DNA of 64,000 nt from Brevibacterium aurantiacum (GTDB lineage: Bacteria > Actinomycetota > Actinomycetes > Actinomycetales > Brevibacteriaceae): positions 162,594 to 226,593 of the forward strand of contig NZ_FXZB01000002.1 in the NCBI RefSeq assembly GCF_900169065.1, read 5' to 3'. How positions within the stretch are numbered: position 1 is the first letter of the stretch; each line of letters starts with the position of its first letter. The translations under genes and the position numbers were made by a program. Positions 1 to 6,979 of this stretch are shown piece by piece. Below the pieces are notes generated by a model. It was not told the DNA's origin. It worked only from the letters and a program-made list of their open reading frames with translations, and searched no databases.

Positions 1-284
1 TCACCGCGCTGTTCGATGAAGGGGTGGAGCTGAGCGGGCCGCGGTATCGAGTACATGCGGTCCCACAGCAAGGCGCCGATGCCCGTGACACAGCTCAGGT
101 GGTCTTCGCGGGAGCGGAATCCGACGGTGCGCACGAGTCCGCTGACATCGCCGAGGAAGTCCTTGACCTCAGCTTCCGCGCCCGGGTGGACGGTGACGAC
201 GAGGAAGATCGCCGAGGGGGCAGGCGGACCCAGGACGTGCTGCGGAGTCCTCCCGTTCGGAAGTGCCACGTTCTGTACCGTCAC
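1..284 (-). CDS. DyP-type haem peroxidase, N-terminal part (runs off left edge)
   Basis: The reverse strand from a GTG at 284 reads about 94 codons without a stop up to the window edge. The product contains AIFLVVTVHPG near residue 29, then SGLVRTVGFR, LSCVTGIGALLWDRM and PRPAQLHPF, the usual N-terminal landmarks of dye-decolourising peroxidases. A GAGGAG ribosome site (293-298) lies 8 bases ahead of the GTG, which fixes the start. The catalytic GXXDG motif and the haem-ligand histidine would lie beyond the edge. Family members oxidise phenols and dyes with H2O2. Some actinobacterial members are cargo of encapsulin shells, but no shell gene is visible here. Confidence 0.8.
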   Translation of the reverse strand, partial: MTVQNVALPNGRTPQHVLGPPAPSAIFLVVTVHPGAEAEVKDFLGDVSGLVRTVGFRSREDHLSCVTGIGALLWDRMYSIPRPAQLHPFIEQRG

Positions 285-435
285 GCCATCATCTCCTCGT
301 TCGCACGAATGATCATCGAGGTGCACTGCATCATCGCAATGGTGCTTGGCTGGTCAGTATACACCCCCTCTGACAACGGCCGGCAACCGTCTGACAACGG
401 GAAATATCCGTTTTCGACAACCGCGGAAGTTGTCC

Positions 436-463
436 TTGCCGTTCACTTCGTCTGTCCTACACT
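436..463 (+). promoter_or_regulatory. Candidate promoter for the 533-1444 gene pair
   Basis: TTGCCG at 436-441 and TACACT at 458-463 are separated by 16 bases and lie about 70 bases ahead of the DUF488 start. They resemble -35 and -10 boxes of the housekeeping sigma factor. Motif resemblance only. Confidence 0.4.
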
Positions 464-532
464 GGGGTCAGAACGACAGTAATGGGACCAGACGACGGAA
501 CTGGGACACCGACGACAGCATGGAGGTCGAGC

Positions 533-907
533 ATGACGCAGAAGCATCAGGTTCAGGTTCGGCGGGCCTATGACGACCCGGCTCAGAACGACGGCACTCG
601 GATCCTCGTCGACCGCATCTGGCCGCGCGGAGTGAGCAAGGACAAGGCCGAGCTCGACGACTGGCTCAAAGAGCTCGCTCCCTCCAGCGACCTGCGCAAG
701 TGGTACTCCCACGACCCCGACAAGTTCGAGGAGTTCTCGCGACGCTACCGTGACGAGCTCAAGGACGATGACCATGCCGAGGCGTTCAAACATCTCAAGG
801 AGTACGCGAAGAAGGGCAAACTGACACTCATCACGGCCTCGAAGCGCGACGACATCAGTGACGCGACGGTGCTCAAACACGTGCTCGACGGCAAGAAGTC
901 GAGCTGA
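533..907 (+). CDS. DUF488 family protein (YeaO-like), 124 aa
   Basis: The protein has the YeaO-type hallmarks: VRRAYDDP near the N-terminus, DRIWPRGVSK around residue 32, WLKELAPS and LRKWYSHDP, and a late LTLITASKRD strand. The start is set by GGAGG at 522-526, seven bases ahead of an ATG; upstream in-frame codons lack a ribosome site. Biochemical role unknown; the family is small, soluble and cytoplasmic. It lies 18 bases ahead of the DinB-like gene, so both are probably on one transcript. A second, distinct DUF488 protein is encoded at 54151-54723. Confidence 0.85.
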   Translation: MTQKHQVQVRRAYDDPAQNDGTRILVDRIWPRGVSKDKAELDDWLKELAPSSDLRKWYSHDPDKFEEFSRRYRDELKDDDHAEAFKHLKEYAKKGKLTLITASKRDDISDATVLKHVLDGKKSS

Positions 908-925
908 GGGATCAAGGGGCGGATC

Positions 926-1444
926 ATGAACGAGATCGAACCGGATACACGCGATTGGGCGGATGTGCTCGAGGGCGGGTGCTCCGAATGCGGGTTCACC
1001 GGACACGAGGACGTCACGAGTGTCCCAGACTTCGCGACAACCTCGGCGGAGGCATGGAACGAGGTGTTGACCAGGCCGAATGCGCGCGAGCGTACCCAAC
1101 CGGACCGTTGGTCCGACGTCGAGTACGCCGCTCATGTGCGTGACATCCTCGATCTGTTCCGCGAGCGCACTCACCTGATCGTCACGCAGGAGTCCCCGAC
1201 CCTGCCGAACTTCGACGGTGATGCTGTCGCAGTCGAATCCGACTACCGGAACCAGGACCCCGCCGAGGTGGCCGTGGAACTGAGAGCCGCAGCCCTGGCT
1301 TACGCTGCCGGCCTGTCGCAGGTCTCCGGGGACCAGTGGGATCGGGTCGGCTACCGAGCCGATGGACGCGAATTCACGGTCGCTTCACTGACCCGGTACG
1401 GACTGCACGAACTCAAGCATCATCTCCACGACGTGAACGCGTGA
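926..1444 (+). CDS. DinB-like four-helix metalloprotein
   Basis: This 172-residue protein has the layout of the DinB / mycothiol-dependent maleylpyruvate isomerase N-terminal fold: an early helix with DVEYAAHVRDIL and a C-terminal LHELKHHLHDV. The spaced histidines correspond to the divalent-metal triad of the fold. Relatives are thiol (mycothiol)-dependent transferases or detoxification enzymes; the substrate cannot be told here. An early CSECGF pair of cysteines is seen in several actinobacterial members. It follows the DUF488 gene closely. Fold assignment is fairly safe, function is not. Confidence 0.7.
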   Translation: MNEIEPDTRDWADVLEGGCSECGFTGHEDVTSVPDFATTSAEAWNEVLTRPNARERTQPDRWSDVEYAAHVRDILDLFRERTHLIVTQESPTLPNFDGDAVAVESDYRNQDPAEVAVELRAAALAYAAGLSQVSGDQWDRVGYRADGREFTVASLTRYGLHELKHHLHDVNA

Positions 1445-1465
1445 AGGCCTGAGCACCTCGGCGCT

Positions 1466-1675
1466 TCAGAAGACGATCGCCCAGATGAGGATCGCGATGA
1501 CGGCGAAGACGAATACGAGGGCCCAGGGACTGCCGTAGTTGAATCCCCAGCCGATCCCGACGCGCTTCGGCACGAGGAACGCTGGGTCTTTGGGACAGAA
1601 GTAGAGGACTCCGAGCTTCCAGTTCGCATCGTCATCGCGAAGTCTCTGCTTCTCTTCCGGGCTGATCGAGCTCAT
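1466..1675 (-). CDS. Small membrane protein with DUF5808-like motif, 69 aa
   Basis: The chosen ATG at 1675 follows GGAGGAGAG with good spacing; an upstream in-frame ATG at 1711 has no ribosome site. The peptide has a hydrophilic N-terminus, then DDANWKLGVLYF, CPKDPAFLVPKR and GIGWGFNYGSPWAL, and a single C-terminal transmembrane segment ending AILIWAIVF. The pattern W-K-x-G-x-x-Y plus P-K-R-x-G-x-G-W matches what I know of DUF5808 proteins. Function unknown; probably membrane-anchored with its N-terminal part in the cytoplasm. Confidence 0.65.
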   Translation of the reverse strand: MSSISPEEKQRLRDDDANWKLGVLYFCPKDPAFLVPKRVGIGWGFNYGSPWALVFVFAVIAILIWAIVF

Positions 1676-1800
1676 GGACGACTCTCCTCCTCGAGTGTGG
1701 TGCGTGAGCATGGTTCCTTGCCGTAACGCTACACCTGCAGTACCCCGTTCGGCACCTGGGCCCGGTTCACAAGTGCTCGCGCGAAAACTATCGTTGACTC

Positions 1801-2157
1801 ATGGCACTGGAATGGGAGCAGACCGTCGTTGATGCCCACAACCCGCAGGCCCTCGGCCGCTGGTGGGCCGAGGCACTCGATTGGGTCGTCGTAGGCAATG
1901 ATCCGGACGAATTCGAGATCCGCGAGACCAAGGACAGGCTTCCGGGCATCCTCTTCGGACGCGATGATGAGACGAAGTCCGTGAAGAACCGACTCCACTT
2001 CGACTTCCGACCGAAGGATCGCGACGCCGAGGTGGAGCGACTGCTTCGTCTCGGCGCCGTCCGCGTCGACGTCGGCCAGACCGGTGAGGAGCCCTGGGTG
2101 GTCCTCGCCGACCCGGAGGGCAACGAGTTCTGCGTGCTCTCACCCCGCGATCCGTAA
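1801..2157 (+). CDS. VOC (glyoxalase-like) family protein, 118 aa
   Basis: A single glyoxalase/bleomycin-resistance-type unit: VVDAHNPQALGRWWAEAL at residues 9-26, a central LHFDFRP strand, and the closing WVVLADPEGNEFCVLSP. The family makes beta-alpha-beta-beta-beta modules that bind a metal and act as lyases, isomerases, dioxygenases or drug-binding proteins; nothing here selects one role. There is almost no leader between an A+T-rich patch (about 1785-1799) and the ATG, and no ribosome site, so a leaderless mRNA is possible. Confidence 0.8.
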   Translation: MALEWEQTVVDAHNPQALGRWWAEALDWVVVGNDPDEFEIRETKDRLPGILFGRDDETKSVKNRLHFDFRPKDRDAEVERLLRLGAVRVDVGQTGEEPWVVLADPEGNEFCVLSPRDP

Positions 2158-2196
2158 TCTGGCGCCACCCATGATCTGACCAGCTCTCAGCCGATA

Positions 2197-2214
2197 TTGG
2201 ACAGCAGTGTCCAA
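2197..2214. promoter_or_regulatory. Probable TetR-family operator
   Basis: A perfect inverted repeat, TTGGACA-GCAG-TGTCCAA, lies 20 bases ahead of the ATG of the TetR-type regulator, where it would overlap the promoter. This is the usual place and shape of an autoregulatory TetR operator. The match between site and regulator is inferred from position. Confidence 0.65.
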
Positions 2215-2233
2215 AATAACCTACTCTCGTTCC

Positions 2234-2908
2234 ATGGGCAGGAAGAAGAGCTTCGACGAGCAGGCGGTGATCAACGCCGCGATCGCCGTCTTCAGCGAGC
2301 ACGGCTATACCGGCACCGACGTCGGCCTCGTCTGCGAACGCGCTGACATCGGCCGTTCCAGCTTCTACAACACCTTCGAGAGCCTCGATGCCCTGTTCCT
2401 GCGCGCACTGCGCGAATACACCGCGTCCGGAATCCCGCTCCGGGAGGAACTGAGGACAGGGGCAGCGCCGGCACCAGCACTCATCATGCACCGCCTCGGC
2501 GGGGAACTGGCCAAACAGTGCGAGGACGATCAGCGCATTGGATGCCTGTCTGCCAACACCGCGGCCGAACTCGGACGTGAGATCGACGCGGTGTGCACGA
2601 TCCTCGATCCCGATCGTCAAGCCTGGCTGGAGACGTACCGCATCGTCTTGGAACGCGGCCAGATCGAGGGCCACATTCGCTCCGAGCTCGATGCGGGAGT
2701 GCATGCGGAGCTCATCCACAGTGTGCTCGCCGGGCTGAGAGTCGCCGCTCGAGTCATGCCCGCCGAAAACGTCCAGGCGCAGGCGACCGCGTTCATCGCA
2801 GGGCTGTGCACTCCTGCGGGGCTCACAGCACTTCACGACCACACGGCAGCCTCTACCGGCATCGACTCACCCGGACTTCCCGTCTCAACCGAAAGCAGCC
2901 CCCAGTGA
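2234..2908 (+). CDS. TetR/AcrR family transcriptional regulator
   Basis: The N-terminus (MGRKKSFDEQAVINAAIAVF, then TGTDVGLVCERADIGRSSFYNTF, residues 22-45) is a TetR helix-turn-helix. The rest is an all-helical ligand-binding and dimerisation region containing RIGCLSANTAAEL, a segment typical of the YxaF/LmrA-like branch. I place the start at ATG 2234; an in-frame GTG at 2207 would lie inside the operator. The stop codon overlaps the GTG of the exporter gene by 4 bases (GTGA), so the pair is translationally coupled. The regulator probably represses itself and the exporter, released by a drug-like ligand. Confidence 0.85.
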   Translation: MGRKKSFDEQAVINAAIAVFSEHGYTGTDVGLVCERADIGRSSFYNTFESLDALFLRALREYTASGIPLREELRTGAAPAPALIMHRLGGELAKQCEDDQRIGCLSANTAAELGREIDAVCTILDPDRQAWLETYRIVLERGQIEGHIRSELDAGVHAELIHSVLAGLRVAARVMPAENVQAQATAFIAGLCTPAGLTALHDHTAASTGIDSPGLPVSTESSPQ

Positions 2909-4224
2909 CGACTTCGACTCACGCGAGAGTCCGTGTCCCGGCCCAGGTCTACCTTCTGGCAGCGGTGATCTTCTGCCTGGGCACCAGCGAGTTCATGATC
3001 GCCGGGATCCTCGAACCCATCAGCGCTGACCTGCAGGTCAGCATCCCCCAGGCTGGTCTCCTAATCACCGGGTTCGCCGTGGGAATGATCGTCGGGGCAC
3101 CGGCGATGGCGCTGCTGACCCTCAAGCTGCCGCGGAAGGCGACGATGATCATCTCGATCGTGGCCTTCTCCGCACTGCACATTGTGGCCGCTCTGTCGCC
3201 GAACTATTCGATCCTCATGGTCACCCGTGTCCTGGCGGCCATCGCCTGCGGCGGGTTCTGGGCCGTCGCCGCCGTCCACACGACCCGCATCGCCCCCGCC
3301 GAGGTGCATGGTCGTGCCCTGGCCAGCCTCGTCGGCGGTCTGACCGTTGCAAACCTCATCGGTGTGCCCGTGGGCACGTGGGTGGGCACCCAGTTCGGTT
3401 GGCGGGCGACCTTCTGGGCCGTCGCGATCGTCACCGCTCTCGCCGCCGTCCTCATTGCGCTCACAGTTCGCAGCGCGACCGGGGAGCGCAGCGGGTCGAG
3501 CCAGCATCTGCCCACCCTTTTCAAGGCCGAGATCCAAGCGTTCAAGGGCCCGCGGATCTGGTTGGCTCTGGCCACGACTGCACTCTTCCAGGCTTCGGTC
3601 TTCGCAGCCTTCTCCTACTTCTCGCCCCTGCTCACCCAGGTGGCCGGAATCTCCCACGACCTTGTGCCGGGAGTCCTGGCCGCCTTCGGCATCGGCGCAT
3701 TCATCGGCGTCGTCGTGGGCGGGCGATTCGCCGATCGCAATATCTTCGGCAATATCGTCGGCAGCCTCATTGCCCTGGCGATCAGCCTCTTCGCCTTGTG
3801 GCTCGTGGCCGAAAACGGCTGGGCGGCGATCGTGATGATCGTCCTCGTCGGCGCCAGCGGGTTCTCCATCGCCGGGGCGCTCAATGCCCGCGTCTTCCAG
3901 ATCGCCACCCAGGCACCGACCCTGGCAGCCAGTGTGAACACCTCGGCGTTCAACGTCGGCAATGCCATCGGACCGGCGTTGGGCGCGGCGGTCATCGCAC
4001 TCGGGTGGGGATTCACGGCACCGGTCGTCGTCGCCATCGTGTTGGCAGTGGCAGCACTCGGGGTCGCCGCGATCGCGATCAGGGGCGAGCGGAGGTTTGC
4101 AGCCGACAACGTCGCTTCGGCCTCGCTCGACTCGGTGTCGCTCGACTCGGCCCTGCTCGACACGAAACCCTCGGGCGATGACACGAAGCATTCAGCTATC
4201 GACGCCTCCCGCTGCGCCGATTAG
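2905..4224 (+). CDS. MFS exporter, 12-helix DHA1 type
   Basis: The 439-residue product is a major facilitator with about 12 membrane helices. The opening AAVIFCLGTSEFMIAGILEP followed by LQVSIPQAGLLITG is typical of the chloramphenicol/arabinose-efflux (CmlR/AraJ) branch of proton-driven DHA1 exporters. The long upstream in-frame extension is rejected because it overlaps the regulator gene. The C-terminal tail is hydrophilic with a Leu-Asp-Ser repeat (SLDSVSLDSALLD). Coupling to the TetR gene and its operator implies inducible efflux of an unknown small molecule. Confidence 0.85.
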   Translation: MTTSTHARVRVPAQVYLLAAVIFCLGTSEFMIAGILEPISADLQVSIPQAGLLITGFAVGMIVGAPAMALLTLKLPRKATMIISIVAFSALHIVAALSPNYSILMVTRVLAAIACGGFWAVAAVHTTRIAPAEVHGRALASLVGGLTVANLIGVPVGTWVGTQFGWRATFWAVAIVTALAAVLIALTVRSATGERSGSSQHLPTLFKAEIQAFKGPRIWLALATTALFQASVFAAFSYFSPLLTQVAGISHDLVPGVLAAFGIGAFIGVVVGGRFADRNIFGNIVGSLIALAISLFALWLVAENGWAAIVMIVLVGASGFSIAGALNARVFQIATQAPTLAASVNTSAFNVGNAIGPALGAAVIALGWGFTAPVVVAIVLAVAALGVAAIAIRGERRFAADNVASASLDSVSLDSALLDTKPSGDDTKHSAIDASRCAD

Positions 4225-4242
4225 CAATGACCGCTGCCACCG

Positions 4243-4332
4243 TCAGTCGGCAGGCGGCTGCCACAGCTCGATTCGGTTGCCCTCGGGGTCATGGACCCAT
4301 CCGAAGATTCCGACACCCTCCATCTCCTGGGT
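4243..4332 (-). pseudogene. C-terminal remnant of a VOC/glyoxalase gene
   Basis: Immediately after the stop of the reductase gene at 4334, in another frame, about 29 codons read MEGVGIFGWVHDPEGNRI then ELWQPPAD and a stop. This is the standard last strand of a glyoxalase-like protein. There is no start codon or N-terminal part, so it looks like what is left after a deletion joined the end of the reductase gene to the end of a VOC gene. Confidence 0.65.
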
Positions 4333-4333
4333 C

Positions 4334-4933
4334 TCAGCCGTCCCCGGCCCGTTCGAAGCGCAGCAGGGTCATTCCACCGGGGTAGCTTGTGGCCTCGGCC
4401 CGAGACCAGATCTCCCTGTCGAATCCTGCGTCGTGACCCCAGAGCGGAATTCCCGAGCCCAGGGTCACGGGCCCGAGTTTGATGATCAGTTCGTCGATCT
4501 CCGGTCGCAGGCTCGCCGCGAGTGTGCCTCCACCGACAAGCCAGATGCCCTTGCCCGGTTCGCCCTTGAGCTGCCTGATCCGCTCGATCGGATCGCCGCT
4601 GACGATTTCGACGTCCGAATCGGATGGAGACTCCAGAGTCGTTGAGACCACGAGGTGGCGCAGATGAGGGTAGGCGTTCGGCAATCCAGCGGCCAGGCCG
4701 ATTTCGAAGGAACGACGTCCCTCGACCACGGTGTCGAAGTGATGCCCAGGGTCGGTGACGCCCAGCGCCTGCCGGGCGGGGCCGGGCAGAGTCTCGGGGT
4801 ACTCGGTGCGGATGAAGTCGAGGTAGTCATCGGTCATGGGCCACCAGGAACTCGGATCGCTCCCATCGGGTCCTGCGATGAAGCCGTCGAGGGAGGAGGC
4901 CACGAAATAGCTCAGTCTTCGTTGATCGGGCAT
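4334..4933 (-). CDS. Dihydrofolate reductase-like protein (RibD C-terminal fold)
   Basis: The 199-residue product begins RRLSYFVASSLDGFIAGPDG, has VVEGRRSFEIGL in the middle and GIWLVGGGTLAASL near residue 140, the order seen in YwjB/YyaP-type proteins of the RibD C-terminal/DHFR fold that bind NADPH. The physiological substrate is unknown. It sits nine bases from the end of the HxlR-type regulator gene on the same strand, so the two may be cotranscribed. Its 3' end abuts a glyoxalase remnant. Confidence 0.8.
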   Translation of the reverse strand: MPDQRRLSYFVASSLDGFIAGPDGSDPSSWWPMTDDYLDFIRTEYPETLPGPARQALGVTDPGHHFDTVVEGRRSFEIGLAAGLPNAYPHLRHLVVSTTLESPSDSDVEIVSGDPIERIRQLKGEPGKGIWLVGGGTLAASLRPEIDELIIKLGPVTLGSGIPLWGHDAGFDREIWSRAEATSYPGGMTLLRFERAGDG

Positions 4934-4942
4934 CTTCGCAGT

Positions 4943-5437
4943 CTAAACCAGCGAACCCGCCGGCCCCAGGGTGACGCGAACGTTCTTCCACGGCTTCACC
5001 CAGGTCATCGCCTCGGCCACGAGCGTCTGACCACACGAGCTGCACACTTCACCGTGCGTGGTCTCCTCGCCGCAGACTTCGTGGATCATCGCCATATGTC
5101 CGCCTGCAGCGGGCATCTCCGTGTGCTTCTCTCCCCAGAGCGCAAGCTGCTGGAGGATCGGCAGGAGATCGGCCGCGGCTTCGGTGGCAGCGTATTTCTG
5201 GCGGGTGCGCGCACCGTCCTGGTAGTCGACCCGCTCGAGCAGACCGGCCTCGACCATCGCATGCAGACGTCGGCTGAGCACCGCTTCGGAGATCCGCAGA
5301 CCCTCACGCAGCGCCTCAAAGCGACCGCGTCCATGGAGGACGTCACGGACGATGAGCAGCACCCAGGGGTCACCGAGCACATCGAGCGATCTCCCGATGG
5401 GGCACAGCGCCTCGGACCAGTCTGATCTCAACGGCAT
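4943..5437 (-). CDS. HxlR-family winged-helix regulator
   Basis: Residues 1-100 show the HxlR signature: an early Cys (ALCPIGRSLDVLGDPW), LLIVRDVLHGRGRFEALR, ISEAVLSRRLHAMVEAGLLE and the wing YAATEAAADLLPIL. A short tail contains VCSSCGQ, a possible metal- or thiol-sensing pair. HxlR proteins are small dimeric DNA-binding regulators that often respond to aldehydes, quinones or thiol stress. It is divergent from an MFS gene, with a compact shared control region, so that transporter is the likely target. Confidence 0.85.
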   Translation of the reverse strand: MPLRSDWSEALCPIGRSLDVLGDPWVLLIVRDVLHGRGRFEALREGLRISEAVLSRRLHAMVEAGLLERVDYQDGARTRQKYAATEAAADLLPILQQLALWGEKHTEMPAAGGHMAMIHEVCGEETTHGEVCSSCGQTLVAEAMTWVKPWKNVRVTLGPAGSLV

Positions 5438-5468
5438 GAGCCCTTTCCTTTCTTCAGCGAAGTCTGTC

Positions 5469-5498
5469 TATACTTCTTCAAGCATAACTTCTTTCAAG
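5469..5498. promoter_or_regulatory. Divergent promoter with twin operator-like repeats
   Basis: TATACT at 5469-5474 looks like a -10 box for the MFS gene. Just downstream are two near-identical direct repeats, acttcttcaag (5472-5482) and acttctttcaag (5487-5498), the second also forming CTTTC-AA-GAAAG. Placed over the start point of transcription, they are candidate HxlR sites. Confidence 0.5.
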
Positions 5499-5514
5499 AA
5501 AGTGTGAGGGATCG

Positions 5515-6861
5515 ATGTCGACCACTCCTCGAGGCACCACCGGACCACAGGGGTCGAAGCGCCGCCGCGTTCACCCTGCCTGGTGGGTAGCGGCCGTCGC
5601 CTTCCTTGCCCTGCTCGCCGCAGCAGGCTTCCGGGCAGCACCTGGCGCACTCATGATCCCGCTCCACAATGACTTCGGCTGGTCGATGAGTGTCATGTCA
5701 TTGGCAGTCAGCGTCAACCTCATCCTCTACGGACTCACGGCCCCGTTCGCCGCTGCGCTCATGGATCGCTTCGGAGTTCGCCAAATCGTCGCCCTCGCGC
5801 TCTTCCTCGTCGCCGCCGGCGCCGGTGGCAGCGTCATCATGACCGCTTCGTGGCAGCTGCTCGTCTTCTGGGGCGTGCTGATCGGGCTGGGCACGGGGTC
5901 AATGGCCATGGTCTTCGCCGCAACCATTGCCAATCGCTGGTTCATCCGCCGGCGCGGACTGGTCATGGGGATGCTCACCGCCGGGTCGGCCACCGGTCAG
6001 CTCATCTTCCTGCCCCCGGTCGCCGCAATCGCCGAGTCCACCGGGTGGCGACCCGCTTCGCTGCTCATCGCCGCCGCGGCTCTCGTGGCCGTGCCGATCG
6101 TATGGTTCGTCCTGCGCGATCACCCTGAGGACCGCGGAGTCCTGCCCTACGGTGCCGATCCCGAGACCTATGTTCCCGAGGAGAAGCCGACGGGCGGAGC
6201 CGCCAAGCGCGCGTTTGCGGGGCTGGCTTTCGCGGTGCGACACCGTTCCTTCTGGGCTCTGGCGATCGCGTTCGCCATCTGCGGGGCAACGACCAACGGG
6301 CTCATCGGCATCCACTTCATCCCGTCCGCCCATGACCACGGAATGCCGTCGACAACAGCGGCGGGCCTGCTCGCCGTCGTCGGTGTCTTCGACATCGTCG
6401 GCACCGTATTCTCGGGCTGGCTTACCGACAAGTTCGACCCGCGCATCCTTCTCCTCACGTACTACACGTTCCGCGGCGTCGGGCTTCTGCTTCTGCCCTG
6501 GCTGCTCTCGGACATCGTGCACCCGTCCATGGTGCTCTTCATCGTCATCTACGGCCTCGACTGGGTCGCCACCGTTCCGCCCACCTCGGCGCTGTGTCGT
6601 GAGGTATTCGGCGAGCAGGGGACGATCGTCTTCGGCTGGGTCTTCGCGGCCCACCAGCTCGGTGCTGCGGCTGCGGCCTTCGGTGCGGGCGTCATCCGCG
6701 ACGTCTTCGGCGAGTACACCTACGCCTGGTGGGGCGGTGCCGCGATGTGCGCGGTCGCTGCCGCGCTGTCGTTTGCCGTGAAACGCAGCAGGCAGTGCTC
6801 TTCCCGGACCACCATCATCGCCGAGGCGGCCCCCAGTTCCGCTTCTCGCGCTGAGAACTGA
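5515..6861 (+). CDS. MFS transporter (oxalate/formate antiporter or monocarboxylate-like branch)
   Basis: A 448-residue polytopic protein with about 12 helices split by a cytoplasmic loop near residues 210-240. The helix 1-2 stretch FRAAPGALMIPLHNDFGWS and the loop WFIRRRGLVMGMLTAGSATGQ are typical of OFA/MCP-type facilitators that move organic acids. ATG 5515 is preceded by GAGGGATCG. It is divergent from the HxlR regulator. The substrate is not determinable; a carboxylate or a toxic organic compound are both plausible. Confidence 0.8.
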   Translation: MSTTPRGTTGPQGSKRRRVHPAWWVAAVAFLALLAAAGFRAAPGALMIPLHNDFGWSMSVMSLAVSVNLILYGLTAPFAAALMDRFGVRQIVALALFLVAAGAGGSVIMTASWQLLVFWGVLIGLGTGSMAMVFAATIANRWFIRRRGLVMGMLTAGSATGQLIFLPPVAAIAESTGWRPASLLIAAAALVAVPIVWFVLRDHPEDRGVLPYGADPETYVPEEKPTGGAAKRAFAGLAFAVRHRSFWALAIAFAICGATTNGLIGIHFIPSAHDHGMPSTTAAGLLAVVGVFDIVGTVFSGWLTDKFDPRILLLTYYTFRGVGLLLLPWLLSDIVHPSMVLFIVIYGLDWVATVPPTSALCREVFGEQGTIVFGWVFAAHQLGAAAAAFGAGVIRDVFGEYTYAWWGGAAMCAVAAALSFAVKRSRQCSSRTTIIAEAAPSSASRAEN

Positions 6862-6979
6862 GGCCCGAGATTCGGGTCAGAGGTGGGCAAGGTGTGAGAC
6901 CGACTTGCCCCAGCGGAATGCGCACGTCATTCTTCTTGTTGACCCTGTATCGCCGTTTCCTATGCTCGAGAGGACGTTC

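Noticed and set aside
2593..2904. 104-codon N-terminal extension of the MFS exporter
   Set aside because: It overlaps the TetR gene in another frame; the GTG at 2905 with GTGA coupling gives the normal family start.
3061..4191. 376-codon frame opposite the MFS exporter
   Set aside because: Asp/Arg/Gly/His-rich translation typical of antisense reading of membrane-protein genes; no ribosome site.
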